A stretch of 64,000 bases of DNA. It comes from Pegea sp. RAD2-039 (taxonomy: Eukaryota; Chordata; Thaliacea; Salpida; Salpidae). Below the pieces are notes generated by a model, which worked only from the letters and a program-made list of their open reading frames with translations, did no database searches and was not told where the DNA came from. Shown here one piece after another: positions 36,804 through 47,380 of this stretch (the stretch's first letter is position 1; every line of letters starts with the position of its first letter). The DNA lies in the NCBI GenBank assembly GCA_034620365.1, contig JAQGEQ010000192.1, forward strand, positions 2,599,001-2,663,000, written 5' to 3'. The position numbers and the translations under genes were made by a program.

Positions 36804-37679
36804 TTTAACAAATTAATACCTTAACCAACTAATCAAGTTAAAGATTTCTGATAAAATAATAAAAATTGGTTAAAAATTAAGGCATGAAAATGCTGAATTT
36901 CACAAACAAAAATAAAAATCAAATTATAAAAACATAATAAACAAGCTTAACTCATATCATTTATAAAATATGAAGTTTGATTTGGTTGAGTAGTTATACA
37001 GTTTTAAACATATAATTATATATATTATTATAAATTTTATATACACATATTTTATTTATATATATATAACAGTTTTTTTGTTATCCAAATAATTGAACAT
37101 ACTAACAACTTATAACACAATTATAAAAACTAAATGAAGTAATTTTGGCAGCTAAGGAGTAAATAATTTAAAATGATTAAAATAAAAATGATTAAAATAA
37201 AAATTGAAAAGTTAAAAAAAAATTTTCAGATGATTTAACAATTTAATTCAAACATAAAAAACAAATTCTTACAAAAGTTCATAAGAAATTATATAGTCCA
37301 GTTTAGCGCACGAAAAGTTAAAATAATAAAGAAAAAAAGGAAGTTTTCTAAAATGTCTTAAACCCTTTTTGGAGTCATCATCAACTACACTTCAAATATC
37401 CTGAATAAGCATTTTGATGAACTTTTTAGAAGCTAAAATTATTTTTTAATGTAAGAACTATGCCTTGAGTTATTGACTGACAACTAACAATTAGGCTGGG
37501 TAATGTTTTACATAAGGATTAAATATTGTATTAACTTAACGAACAATTTCTAAATTACTTTTAATAACTATTGACATTTTTTAAAGACAGATATCATTTT
37601 AACAATTGAAAAACTGTTAAGATCTAAATCATTTTAAAGTAACAGCAACAAACGTGTTAAATTGCACAAATTATGTAAT
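36804..37679. other. Very AT-rich upstream region of MED27
   Basis: Long runs of A/T, including TATATATA near 37055-37070. No gene or repeat family recognised. Confidence 0.35.
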
Positions 37680-37845
37680 TGTTCACTGCCAATTGCCTTG
37701 AGAACTTCTGAAATGCCATGTGTTACATCTTTTGCTTTCTATAGATCTAACTTAATAGATATCATTTGTGAGAATATGTGTTAGAGAGAGGTGCTCTCTT
37801 CAGGTATCCTTCTTTGCATTTTTGAAATATATAAATAAACGCAAG
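37680..37845 (+). mobile_element. Isolated CR1 3' UTR end
   Basis: Matches only the last 165 bp of the CR1 3' UTR: the CTTGAGAAC.TCTGAAAT.CCATGTGTTACATC block, the end box GAGGTGCTCTCTTCAGGTATCCTTC, then AAATATATAAATAAA. It is a strongly 5'-truncated insertion. The right arm of its terminal stem-loop has mutated (GCACC to GTATC). Confidence 0.75.
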
Positions 37846-38871
37846 TCTTTCCGTGTCAGGCCCATAGAATTATTAAGACAAAACATTTTTCCTGTTAAAT
37901 GTTGAAAAATAACCATTTGCTCAAATTATTGATTATATTTTCTTTTCAATATAATACTTAATTGTTTAATCGCATAAAATAAGATTTAGATAATATTGAG
38001 AATATTAGAATGTTATTTGAACATTAGCAACCTTGCCATTAAATAGCTATTACTAACTTGATTAGAAAAAATGTTTATCTAGATATCTTTCTCATCTATT
38101 TTATGATGTAAATATTTGTTTACTTTCGAGTACTAACTACGTCTGGACAGCTTCGTGAATCGACAATTATAAGGGTAATGACATGACTACTCAAATGGCC
38201 AATGAATCTACAAAGTGTACTGTGGTATGGTACATTATTCTTGATTTTGAAACCTCTCAACCAGAAAAAGGCTTTTAATGAAACAAACCATTTCACCATA
38301 ATACCGCCAGAAAGAGTCTGATGAATAACCTATAATTATTCGATGATATGAGATGAGAGGGTTCTGAATTTTTGCAAAAAATAACATTCTAATTATTTAT
38401 AGGCAATTAGGAAGCCAGTCTTTGATTAGATTATGTTTAACCATATTGGCAACTCTGATGTTTTAATCGTCTTCAGTAATTCTAGAATGAATCCAACGGA
38501 TCCAGAGGTTCCTTTCTCCATCGACTTGATGGTTGTGGATTTTCTTTTTGGTCCGGCATCAATAAGCCCTACTCTCAATTTTTCCGTGATTTCATTCGTT
38601 TGCTTTGGTAGAGGCATTTTCTAAATTGTGTTGCCATCCAGAATAAAATTTACTGTTAAAGGCTTTTCTGCTCGAAGCTTACTGCTCTTATGGCTCCTGT
38701 CTTGAAAGTTATGTCTTTGTAAGCATAGACTGCTGTCAACTCCTTGTTATTGCCAAAATTAATTCAGGTGTCGACTTCTGATATATAAATTGTCTGTAAC
38801 TGTCGACTTATTTAATCTGCTCATGAATTGCTGGTTGAAAATAAGAGTTTTTCAGTTTTTAGTGTTTACGT
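37846..38871. other. Intergenic; short Lys-rich open frame, function unknown
   Basis: A minus-strand frame at 38426-38617 reads MPLPKQTNEITEKLRVGLID followed by AGPKRKS. A remote likeness to a transposase helix-turn-helix region was considered but not supported. Nothing else is seen before the tandem repeat starts. Confidence 0.25.
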
Positions 38872-39395
38872 AAGTTATTGTAAGTATAATGAACAAAATT
38901 ACTCATCGTACTTTTTCTAAAATAAATATATTTATTTATTTAGTAAACACCAAGTTGTAAAATATCAATTATATAGCGATATAAGGTTTGATAGCAAAAC
39001 ACAAAACAATATAACTATAGACAAGTAATGAAAGGTAGCAGGTACCATAATTCTACATAAGTAGTGTAAAGAGAAAGAATAATAGCAGTGTAAAAGCAAA
39101 TTTGTACAAGTTATAATAAAGTCAATAAAACAATAAGCGACAAAGTAAGTGCAGAAAATAGCTGCATTATATATAATTTGTCACAAAATTACTCTAGTTA
39201 CTCTTTTAAAAATTTTTTGAAGGAGGTGAGAGGTTCTACTTTGGTGATGAAGTCATAGATATATATGTTATTCTAATTTTTATATATCCAAAATTAAATA
39301 TAAACCAGTTTTTGAATAGACGCTTTTAAACGTCTAATTTTTTTAAATCGTTGTTGATGATAAATAAACAAAAATAAATAAAATAAAAAAATAGA

Positions 39396-39416
39396 TAATA
39401 ATAATAATAATAATAA
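39396..39416. repeat. (AAT)n microsatellite
   Basis: About seven AAT repeats, present only in unit A. Units B and C have AAATAAATAAACAAAC-type sequence in this place instead. Confidence 0.7.
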
Positions 39417-39575
39417 CAATAATAAAAACCAAACAAAAAATAAGTTAAAAAAAATCAATAACCAAATATCATTGTTTATTTATTTAATCAGCATTAAATA
39501 AATGAGAAAGAAAGAAAATAATAAACTTTTAACGTTTTTTAGCGATAAATCATCAAAAACACCGTTAATTTAGAA

Positions 39576-39581
39576 TATAAA
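39576..39581 (+). promoter_or_regulatory. Putative TATA box of peptide gene copy 1
   Basis: TATAAAGCGAGC about 80 bp before the ATG. The same box, as TATATAAAGCGAGC, is at 45499 and 51423, always at the same distance from the start codon. Conservation in otherwise diverged upstream sequence supports a core promoter. Confidence 0.5.
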
Positions 39582-39657
39582 GCGAGCAAATAATAGTAAG
39601 ATATCAAACCTGTTCGTACGATATTTAAAACTTATGAGTGACTTACTAAAACAAGAT

Positions 39658-39998
39658 ATGTTGAAACTGCTGGTAATTGCCGTCTTATGTTCTTTTTGCT
39701 TGGAAAATACTGCCACAATATCAGCAGAGTAAGTTTTACTTTTGTAATAACTCGACAGAGGTATAGGTTTCAATACATAAAGTAATATTGGCTTATATGA
39801 AAGTAGGAAGCTTATAAACTAATTCAATAAATTTTATTAAGAAAAAGCGAAGCCTATTTTCAAGAACTTGAAGATTATGCAGAGGGTAAAGTAACTGAGC
39901 TTAATCCAGATATGGTTGAGTACATGAAAACATTTTTGGACGAAATAAGAGAAAAACTAACAAACGATCCAGATCATTTTATAAAAAATTACCTCTAA
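39658..39998 (+). CDS. Small secreted peptide gene, copy 1 (divergent, truncated)
   Basis: Exon 1 (39658-39728) encodes a clear signal peptide, MLKLLVIAVLCSFCLENTAT. Exon 2 (39842-39999) begins EKSEAYFQELEDYAEGK and continues with an acidic, helix-prone segment. A one-base deletion relative to copies 2 and 3 near its end brings a TAA at 39996-39998, giving 75 residues in place of 90. A third exon (40070-40112, NEETFSHDAYDQQ) is intact but out of use. An extra in-frame ATG at 39634 exists only in this copy (ACG in the others). It would put eight polar residues before the signal peptide, so the conserved second ATG is preferred. The usual KR after the signal is KS here. There are no cysteines in the mature part. 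I recognise no family. Secretion is inferred from the signal peptide. Confidence 0.7.
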
Positions 39999-40118
39999 AG
40001 TAAGTCAAATCAAATTGATAAATTATTCAAACAAACTTACATTAACTCAAACTGATTTTTACATTAAAGGAACGAGGAAACCTTTTCTCATGATGCTTAT
40101 GACCAACAATGAAATAAA

Positions 40119-40919
40119 AGTCAACTTTTTGCTGAATTTCTTTTATTCTTTCTAATTTCTCTCACGATATAAAGTAAAATTACGCCAATATGGTAATTTT
40201 ATTATAATAACTGGCTTTCAGATGTTATTATGAACGATGATAATTTATGTGTTTTCTATTTTCTATACTAAAATTCAGTTATGGTGTTATCACAACATTA
40301 AAAATACAAATAGTATTAAAATCTTACTGTCGTCAATCAATTTGTAGTCGTTTGAAGTTATTTAGCTTTAAAATAAAAAAATTTTATGAGTATTAACTCT
40401 AGTCTTGTTTTACATTTGAAAATATCTAGACCCGAAAACCTAACCATATAGCAAGGCTTATTTAGTGGTCGAAAATAATCTTACAACAAAAGTGATATTT
40501 GTAACTATTAAATTACTTAGAAGATTTTTAGAATAGAAGTTTTCAAAGCCGACCTTCAGCAAATATTCATACTTAATCAGCTTCTTACTATAAAAAGTTA
40601 GTCTGTGTCACGAACTATATAATCTTGAGTTTACTTTAATAAGATGCGTTATTTCTTCTTAGAGTAATATTTACTTATAGAAATAAAACACATTTTACGA
40701 CCCTAACAAACCATCAAGAAGGCAGATTTCTTTGAGATACATCAAGGATTTAGTAGCAACTCGATTAACGACATCAAACATTGCATAGGTCAGATAAATT
40801 TGCTTTTACGTTTAATTGGTTCATTTGTTAATTCTATGAGATTAGATAGAACTGCAGCTCCTTAATTAATTTATGAGAGTTACTAGAGATGTGACCAGAC
40901 TTCAATATTAATTAGTTAA
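40119..40919. other. Noncoding spacer of unit A
   Basis: Follows the AATAAA of the peptide gene. Nearly identical to 46044-46844 in unit B, and its first 130 bp also occur in unit C. No open frame of note. Confidence 0.5.
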
Positions 40920-43900
40920 TTTAATTTGGTAATTGATATAACATCTACCTCCTCTAACTTTAATTCAAACCTGTTATCCGACATCAGCAAATGTATAACC
41001 GCTGAATTGGTCAAATTTAAATCTAAATTTAAATCAAAAAAGTTATTGCATAGTGCAGCTTCTTGCCGAAAAGGTCACCGACACGCACAAAATAAATTAC
41101 TTTGGAACGCAAAGGCAGAAAAAACAATGTCATCTTCTCTAATGTCTCGAGACTAGTAAAGATAATAAAAGTAAGCTTTTTAATCAAATTTACCCTCAAA
41201 GTCTTGATTTTGTTGGTATTCAAAAGTATGAAAAACCAGCTTTGGAGAAAAAAGCTCAGATCATCAAAGACCGTTGAAAGTGTTCTTTCAGGAAAGTTGA
41301 GACAAACGCAGGCTTCTTGACAAGTCTTATGAACTAAAGAATTACAGAAAATTCGAGCTTATTAGAGTAGTAAATGATGTTTGTTAGAATATGATCGCTT
41401 TGAAAATAAACGTCTTTTACAAGAGGCGTATAACACAAATAAGAAGAAACAACTAAAGCTTTTGCTAAAGCTTTTGATTCTGTTCCACACAACAAGCTCA
41501 TTACTGTATTGAAAAACATAAAAATCAGCAACTCTATCCTAAAATGGATTGAAGAATTCTTATCAGGTAGAACCCAACGAACCCGTGTAGAAAGATCTTT
41601 ATCTACTCCTAGTAAAGTCATCAGCGGCGTTCCTCAAGGTTCCGTCCTGGGTCCACTTCTCTTTTTGATTTTCTTTGAAGACCTTATCAGAAGACTAATA
41701 ACAGTAGACAATGTCAGTGTGTTTGTGTATGCAGACGACATCAAGCTATTATCTGGTTCTCACTCAAAACTCCAAACTGCACTAAATATTGTAGAAAACT
41801 GGTCTGCGAATTGGCAACTTAAAATCCAGCCAACAAAGTCTGAAGTTATAACGTTCTCCCGTAAGCCAGCTGCCAACTTCAGCAACCAATACTACATCAA
41901 TAGATCTATTCTTGAACGAGTATCCTCAGTCGTAGACCTCGGCATTACTCTGACATCTGACTTCAAATGGCACAGTTATGTTTCCAGAATCTTTGGAAAA
42001 TCTATCAAGCTTGTCCACCTCATCATAAAGACTTTTAATTCTAAAGATCCATGGTTTTACGTGAACCTTTTCAAACTGTACATACGCCCTATTCTTGAAT
42101 ACAATGTCAGTGCATGGATGCCATATCAAGTTGGTGATATCAGAAAAATCGAATCTGTTCAGGCAACATTTACGAGATTGGTTTGCAGGAAACTTAATAT
42201 CAAATACGAGAGTTATAAGCATCGTCTCAGCTTCTTCAATCTAGATACTTTGGAAATCCCAAGAAATAAATACGACTTTATTCTGATTTTCAAAATTATT
42301 CACAACCTAATTGATCTTCAGTTTGATGACTTTTTCTCCATTAGTCCCACCCTCAAGTTATATCAACTTAGAAGACATAAATTACATCTTAATAAGCCCA
42401 CTCCACCAGCTACGTTAACCAGATTAAGTTTTTTTCTCATACCGCACAATCAGTACATGGAACAATCTGCCATCAGAGATTGTCATGTCAAAATCACTTA
42501 TGCTGTTCAAGAAAAAGCTGAATTATTATAATATCGCCAACATTGCCATTTCTAAACTGTGAATTTTTCTCTTTTAAAATACTATGATTCTGTGCAATTC
42601 TTCAATGTCATATGCTTTTTCGTTTACACGTCAAATAGATCTAATTTGTGAGAATGTGTGTTAGCGAGAGGTGCTCTCTTTAGGCACCCTCCTTCACATC
42701 CATTGTAATAAATAAATAAATAAAACTAACTGATTTGAAATACAAAGTTCGATGTTCACCATGGCCCTTGAAAATTGTCAAGGCTTTTGTTTTCAAAAAA
42801 CGGAAGTGGCAAATAAACACTGATACCACATCTTCTTTTTTTATATTCCCTTCTTTGCACACAATCGTAAATAATTTACGATAGCCGAAAATACCAGTTT
42901 ACAGAAGCTTATCATCAAATCTCACAACCGTCAAAAAGGCAATTCTTCTATTACATTAGTTTTGTTTTTCAACCCGCAGTCGATTAATAACAAAATTTTC
43001 CAATTGAAAGATATTTTACATTCTCAAGACTTAACATTTCTTTTACTGCTGAAACTTTGTTAAAACTGTTGTATCCTGATCCTTTTTTGGTTGAAAGTAA
43101 TCTTTTTTGTATTTTGCACTGTGACAGATTAGATGATAGAGGCGGCGGTGCTTAAGTAATATACAAAACATCACAAACACTAAAGATCTCTATAACCCAG
43201 ATCAATGCCATAAACTGCCTAGGATTTAAGATTATGGCTTTCGATTTTCATTACCCAAAGTCGAAGTTTTGCGTTATACATGTACCTACCTACCACCTTC
43301 TAAAACTAATGACGGAGTTAATGTTAAGGCTTTAGTAAATTAATATAAATTATTAATGTGTATCCTGAGTTATATATTTTGGAGGATTTTAATTTTAGTT
43401 TAATTTATTAGAATAACCCGAATTCAGCATTTATGGGAAAATCGTTTAAGTTGGATAGCGACAATCCTAATTCAGCCATTTTAAATCATTACTTTGTAAG
43501 CTTCCTCGATGCCAACCTACCTCAGATGGTTACTTGTCCAACCCAAGTTAGTGGTAATACTTTGGATCTTCTTATCATATCGAACCCTGAAACAATATCT
43601 ACGTTGATCAAAAAGAACATTCTTCTCCGACATGCGATCATATCATGATTCAATTCAAGCTCTATCAAACTTGGTTAATGAACGTAAAATCTTCAAGCAA
43701 ACGGAATTTTTATCGTGAGAATTATGATGAAATTAATAAGTTTCTATCAGGTGTTGACAGGTTTTCTGTTTTCAACTCGACTGAAGTGATCAAAACTATC
43801 TACTCATGGCTTACTAGCATCGTTAAGTAGTCAATTGAGAAGTTCATAGCTTTTTATAAGGTCAACAATTTACCCAAATATTTAAAGAACCTCCTATAAA

Positions 43901-44800
43901 AACAAACAAGCTAAAATAAATGCTTCCATCAAATATCTGTACAAAGATCATTGTATATTTTTCAAAAAATATATTTCTAATTTCTATTTCAGAAGATAAA
44001 GTGCATTCTTATTTTCACCCAGCAAGAAAACGTTATTTGGCTTAATAAATCACAATCGTAAGATAAGATCCCATATAACTCCCTTGCTTGGTAACAGCAA
44101 CCAGCTTGTGATGGAAACAGAGAATAAAGCGAATTGCTAATCAACCAAATTAATAGTGTATTTATAACCGATGATGGTAACACTCCTTCTCTTTACGATT
44201 CCGACATTCTCACAAATGCCTCTAAGATGATAGATGCTGATACATCGGTTAATACGATTACTAAGGCTGTTGCTTGTTCAAAATCATCAGTTTCCAACAT
44301 ACTTTGATTTTAAGAAAAGCTAGTTTCCCTTTATCCCAATCTTTATCGCTACTCTTTAACAAAACTCTGATCTGAGGAAGAATTCCACAAATTTGGAAGT
44401 AAACTATTATTATTCCTATTCATAAAAAGGGTCATAGAAACACCGCACTTAACTACAGACCAGTTTCGCTGACTTCAGTTATCTGCAGAACTGAAGAACA
44501 TATCAATGACAATTATATGACCAGTCATTTGATGAATCACCATCTAATATCTGATGTCCAGCATGGCTTTGTAAAACGAAGATCTTCCCTGACACAACAT
44601 CTCACTTTTCTTAATGAGCTTAGAGCTAATTTTGAAAATAATACTCCTTGTGTCATCAGATACCTCAACTTCGCTTAAACATTTGATTCTGCCCCAGATA
44701 GCAAGCTCATTATTGTTTTACGAAAGTTTAAAATCAGCAGGTTTATCGTACAGTGGATTGAAGATTATTTATCAGGTAGAATTATAACTCTTTTAAAAGA
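40920..44800 (+). mobile_element. Old CR1 copy in unit A, interrupted by a younger CR1
   Basis: It begins within ORF1 (FNSNLLSDISKCITAELVKF at about 40965) and runs to 41455, where the younger element sits. It resumes at 42729 with the ORF1 C-terminus (TDLKYKVRCSPWPLKIVKAF), the endonuclease (about 42960-43860, with ILNHYFVSFLDANLPQMVTC and TLDLLIISNPE), the linker (about 44000) and the RT N-terminus (LNYRPVSLTSVICRTEEHIN near 44450). It stops near 44790 after the residues for WIEDYLSGR. Frameshifts occur throughout. Confidence 0.75.
41456..42723 (+). mobile_element. Young 5'-truncated CR1 inserted in the old CR1, unit A
   Basis: Starts in the RT at AKAFDSVPHNK and includes GVPQGSVLGPLLFLIFFEDL, the catalytic FVYADDIKLLSG and the C-terminal domain. 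It ends in the 3' UTR with stem-loop GAGGTGCTCTCTTTAGGCACCCTC and a (AAATA)n-like tail. The 5-bp direct repeat AACTA (41451-41455 and 42724-42728) flanks it, and the uninterrupted site can be read in the array ORF1 copies (AACAACCAACTGATTT). An extra T in a run near 42430 shifts the frame, so the last 30 or so codons of the 340-codon frame (41509-42531) are wrong. Confidence 0.85.
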
Positions 44801-44860
44801 AACCATTCTACACGGACTATCTATAATCTAGAGCCTCCCTTTTTTTGTAAAGTTTTCTCA

Positions 44861-45498
44861 GTATTTACGTAAGTTATTGTAAGTTTGATAAACAAAATTA
44901 CTTATCGTAATTTGTCGAAAAATAATTGTATTTATTTATTAAACACCAAGTTGTAAAATATAATTTATATAGCGATATAAAGTTTGATAGCAAACACAAA
45001 ACAATATAACTATAGACAAGTAATGAAAGGTAGCAGGTACCATAATTCTACATAAGTAGTGTAAAGAGAAAGAATAATAGCAGTGTAAAAGCAAATTTGT
45101 ACAAGTTATAATAAAGTCAATAAAACAATAAGCTACAAAGTAAGTGCAGAAAATAGCTGCATTATATATAATTTGTCACAAAATTACTCTAGTTACTCTT
45201 TTAAAATTTTTTTTGAAGGAGGTGAGAGGTTCTACTTTGGTGATGAAGTCAAAGATATATATGTTATTCTAATTTTTATATACAAAGTTAAATATAAACC
45301 AGTTTTTTATTACACACTTTTAAACGTATAATTTTTTTTTAATTTTTGTTGACAATAAATAAACAAAAAATAAATAAATAAACAAACAAATATATTTGTC
45401 ATTTCATTCACGTAGCATTGAATAAGTGATAAAGAAAGAAATTACTAAACTTTCCACATTATTCAGCGATAAATCATCAAAAAACACCATTAATTTAG
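44861..45498. other. Start of unit B, upstream region of peptide gene copy 2
   Basis: Matches 50785-51422 closely. It matches 38872-39575 well only up to about 39290, after which the unit A sequence diverges. No gene. Confidence 0.5.
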
Positions 45499-45507
45499 TA
45501 TATAAAG
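45499..45507 (+). promoter_or_regulatory. Putative TATA box of peptide gene copy 2
   Basis: TATATAAAG, 84 bp before the ATG. Same position as in copies 1 and 3. Confidence 0.5.
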
Positions 45508-45582
45508 CGAGCAAATAATAGTAAGATATCAAACCTGTTCGTACGATATTCAAAACTTACGAGTGACTTACTAAAACAAGAT

Positions 45583-46037
45583 ATGTTGAAACTGCTGGTA
45601 ATTGCCGTCTTATGTTCTTTTTGCTTGGAAAATACTGCCGCAATATCAGCAGAGTAAGTTTCACTTTTGTAATAATTCGGCAGAGGTATAATTTCAATAC
45701 ATAAAGTAATATCCGCGTATAAAAAAGTAGCAAGCTTGTAAACTAACTCAATAAATTTTATTAAGAAAACGTGAAGCCTATTTTCAAGAATATGAAGATT
45801 ATATAACGGGTAAAATAACTGAACCTAGTCCAGGTATGATTGGTTTCATAAACGATCTTCTGTATGACGTCATGGATGCATTAGCAAACTATCCAGATCA
45901 TAAGATGAAAAGTTCACCTGTAGAGTAAGTCAAATCAAATTGATAAATTATTCAAACAGACTTACATTAATTCAAACTGATTTTTACATTAAAGGAACGA
46001 GGAAACCTTTTCTCATGATGCCTATGACCAACAATGA
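45583..46037 (+). CDS. Small secreted peptide gene, copy 2 (intact)
   Basis: Three exons, 45583-45653, 45766-45924 and 45995-46037, all GT-AG and in phase, give 90 residues. Exon 1 is the signal peptide (MLKLLVIAVLCSFCLENTAA). Exon 2 opens with a dibasic KR just after the likely signal cleavage zone and then EAYFQEYEDYITGK, a Pro/Gly-containing turn, and the hydrophobic, acidic stretch MIGFINDLLYDVMDALANYP. Exon 3 adds NEETFSHDAYDQQ. The mature part has no cysteine and is acidic. The poly(A) signal AATAAA begins at the base after the TGA, so the 3' UTR must be very short. The KR could be a prohormone-convertase site, which would allow a processed signalling peptide, but a salivary, defence or structural secreted protein is equally possible. 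No family recognised. Confidence 0.8.
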
Positions 46038-46043
46038 AATAAA
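46038..46043 (+). promoter_or_regulatory. Poly(A) signal directly after the peptide stop codon
   Basis: AATAAA starts one base after TGA (TGAAATAAAAG). The same arrangement is kept at 40113 and 51962. Confidence 0.6.
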
Positions 46044-47380
46044 AGTCAACTTTTTGCTGAATTTCTTTTATTCTTTCTAATTTCTCTCACGATATAAAGT
46101 AAAATTACGCCAATATGGTAATTTTATTATAATAACTGGCTTTCAGATGTTATTATGAACGATGATAACTTATGTGTTTTCTATTTTCTATACTAAAATT
46201 CAGTTATGGTGTTATCACAACATTAAAAATACAAATAGTATTAAAATCTTACTATCGTCAATCAATTTGCAGTCGTTTGAAGTTGTTTAGCTTTAAAATA
46301 AAAATGGTTTAGGAGTATTGACTCTAGTCTTGTTTTACATTTGAAAATATCTAGACCCGAAAACCTAACCATATAGCAAGGCTTATTTAGTGGTCGAAAA
46401 TAATCTTAAAACAAAAGTGATATTTGTAACTATTAAATTACTTAGAAGATTTTTAGAATAGAAGTTTTCAAAGCCGACCTTCAGCAAATATTCATACTTA
46501 ATCAGCTTCTTACTATAAAAAGTTAGTCTGTGTCACCAACTATATAATCTTGAGTTTACTTTAATAAGAAGCGTTATTTCTTCTTAGAATAATATTTACT
46601 TATAGAAATAAAACACATTTTACGACCCTAACAAACCATCAAGAAGGCAGATTTCTTTGAGATACTTCAAGGATTTAGTAGCAACTCGATTAACGACATC
46701 AAACATTGCATAGGTCAGATAAATTTGCTTTTACGTTTAATTGGTTCATTTGTTAATTCTATGAGATTAGATGGAACTGCAGCTCCTTAATTAATTTATG
46801 AGAGTTACTAGAGATGTGACCAGACTTCAATATTAATTAGTTAATTTAATTTGGTAATTGATATAACATCTACCTCCTCTAACTTTAATTCAAACCTGTT
46901 ATCCGACATCAGCAAATGTATAACCGCTGAATTGGTCAAATTTAAATCTAAATTTAAATCAAAAAAGTTATTGCATAGTGCAGCTTATTGCCGAAAAGGT
47001 CACCGACACGCACAAAATAAATTACTTTGGAACGCGAAGGCAGAGAAAACAATGTCATCTTCTCTAATGTCTCGAGACTAGTAAAGATAATAAAAGTAAG
47101 CTTTTTAATCAAATTTACCCTCAAAGTCTTGGTTTTGTTGGTATTCAAAAGTATGAAAAACCAGCTTTGGAGAAAAAAGCTCAGATCATTAAAGACCGTT
47201 GAAAGTGTTCTTTCAGGAAAGTTGAGACAAACGCAGGCTTCTTGACAAGTCTTATGAACTAAAGAATTACAGAAAATTCGAGCTTATTAGAGTAGTAAAT
47301 GATGTTTGTTAGAATATGATCGCTTTGAAAATAAACGTCTTTTACAAGAGGCGTATAACACAAATAAGAAGAAACAACTA

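Noticed and set aside
38426-38617. 63-codon Lys-rich frame resembling a transposase DNA-binding domain
   Set aside because: Only a few KRKS-type residues fit. No helix-turn-helix spacing, no transposase core and no terminal repeats nearby.
39634-39660. Upstream in-frame ATG in peptide gene copy 1 as the true start
   Set aside because: Absent in copies 2 and 3 (ACG), and it would place eight polar residues ahead of the hydrophobic signal sequence.
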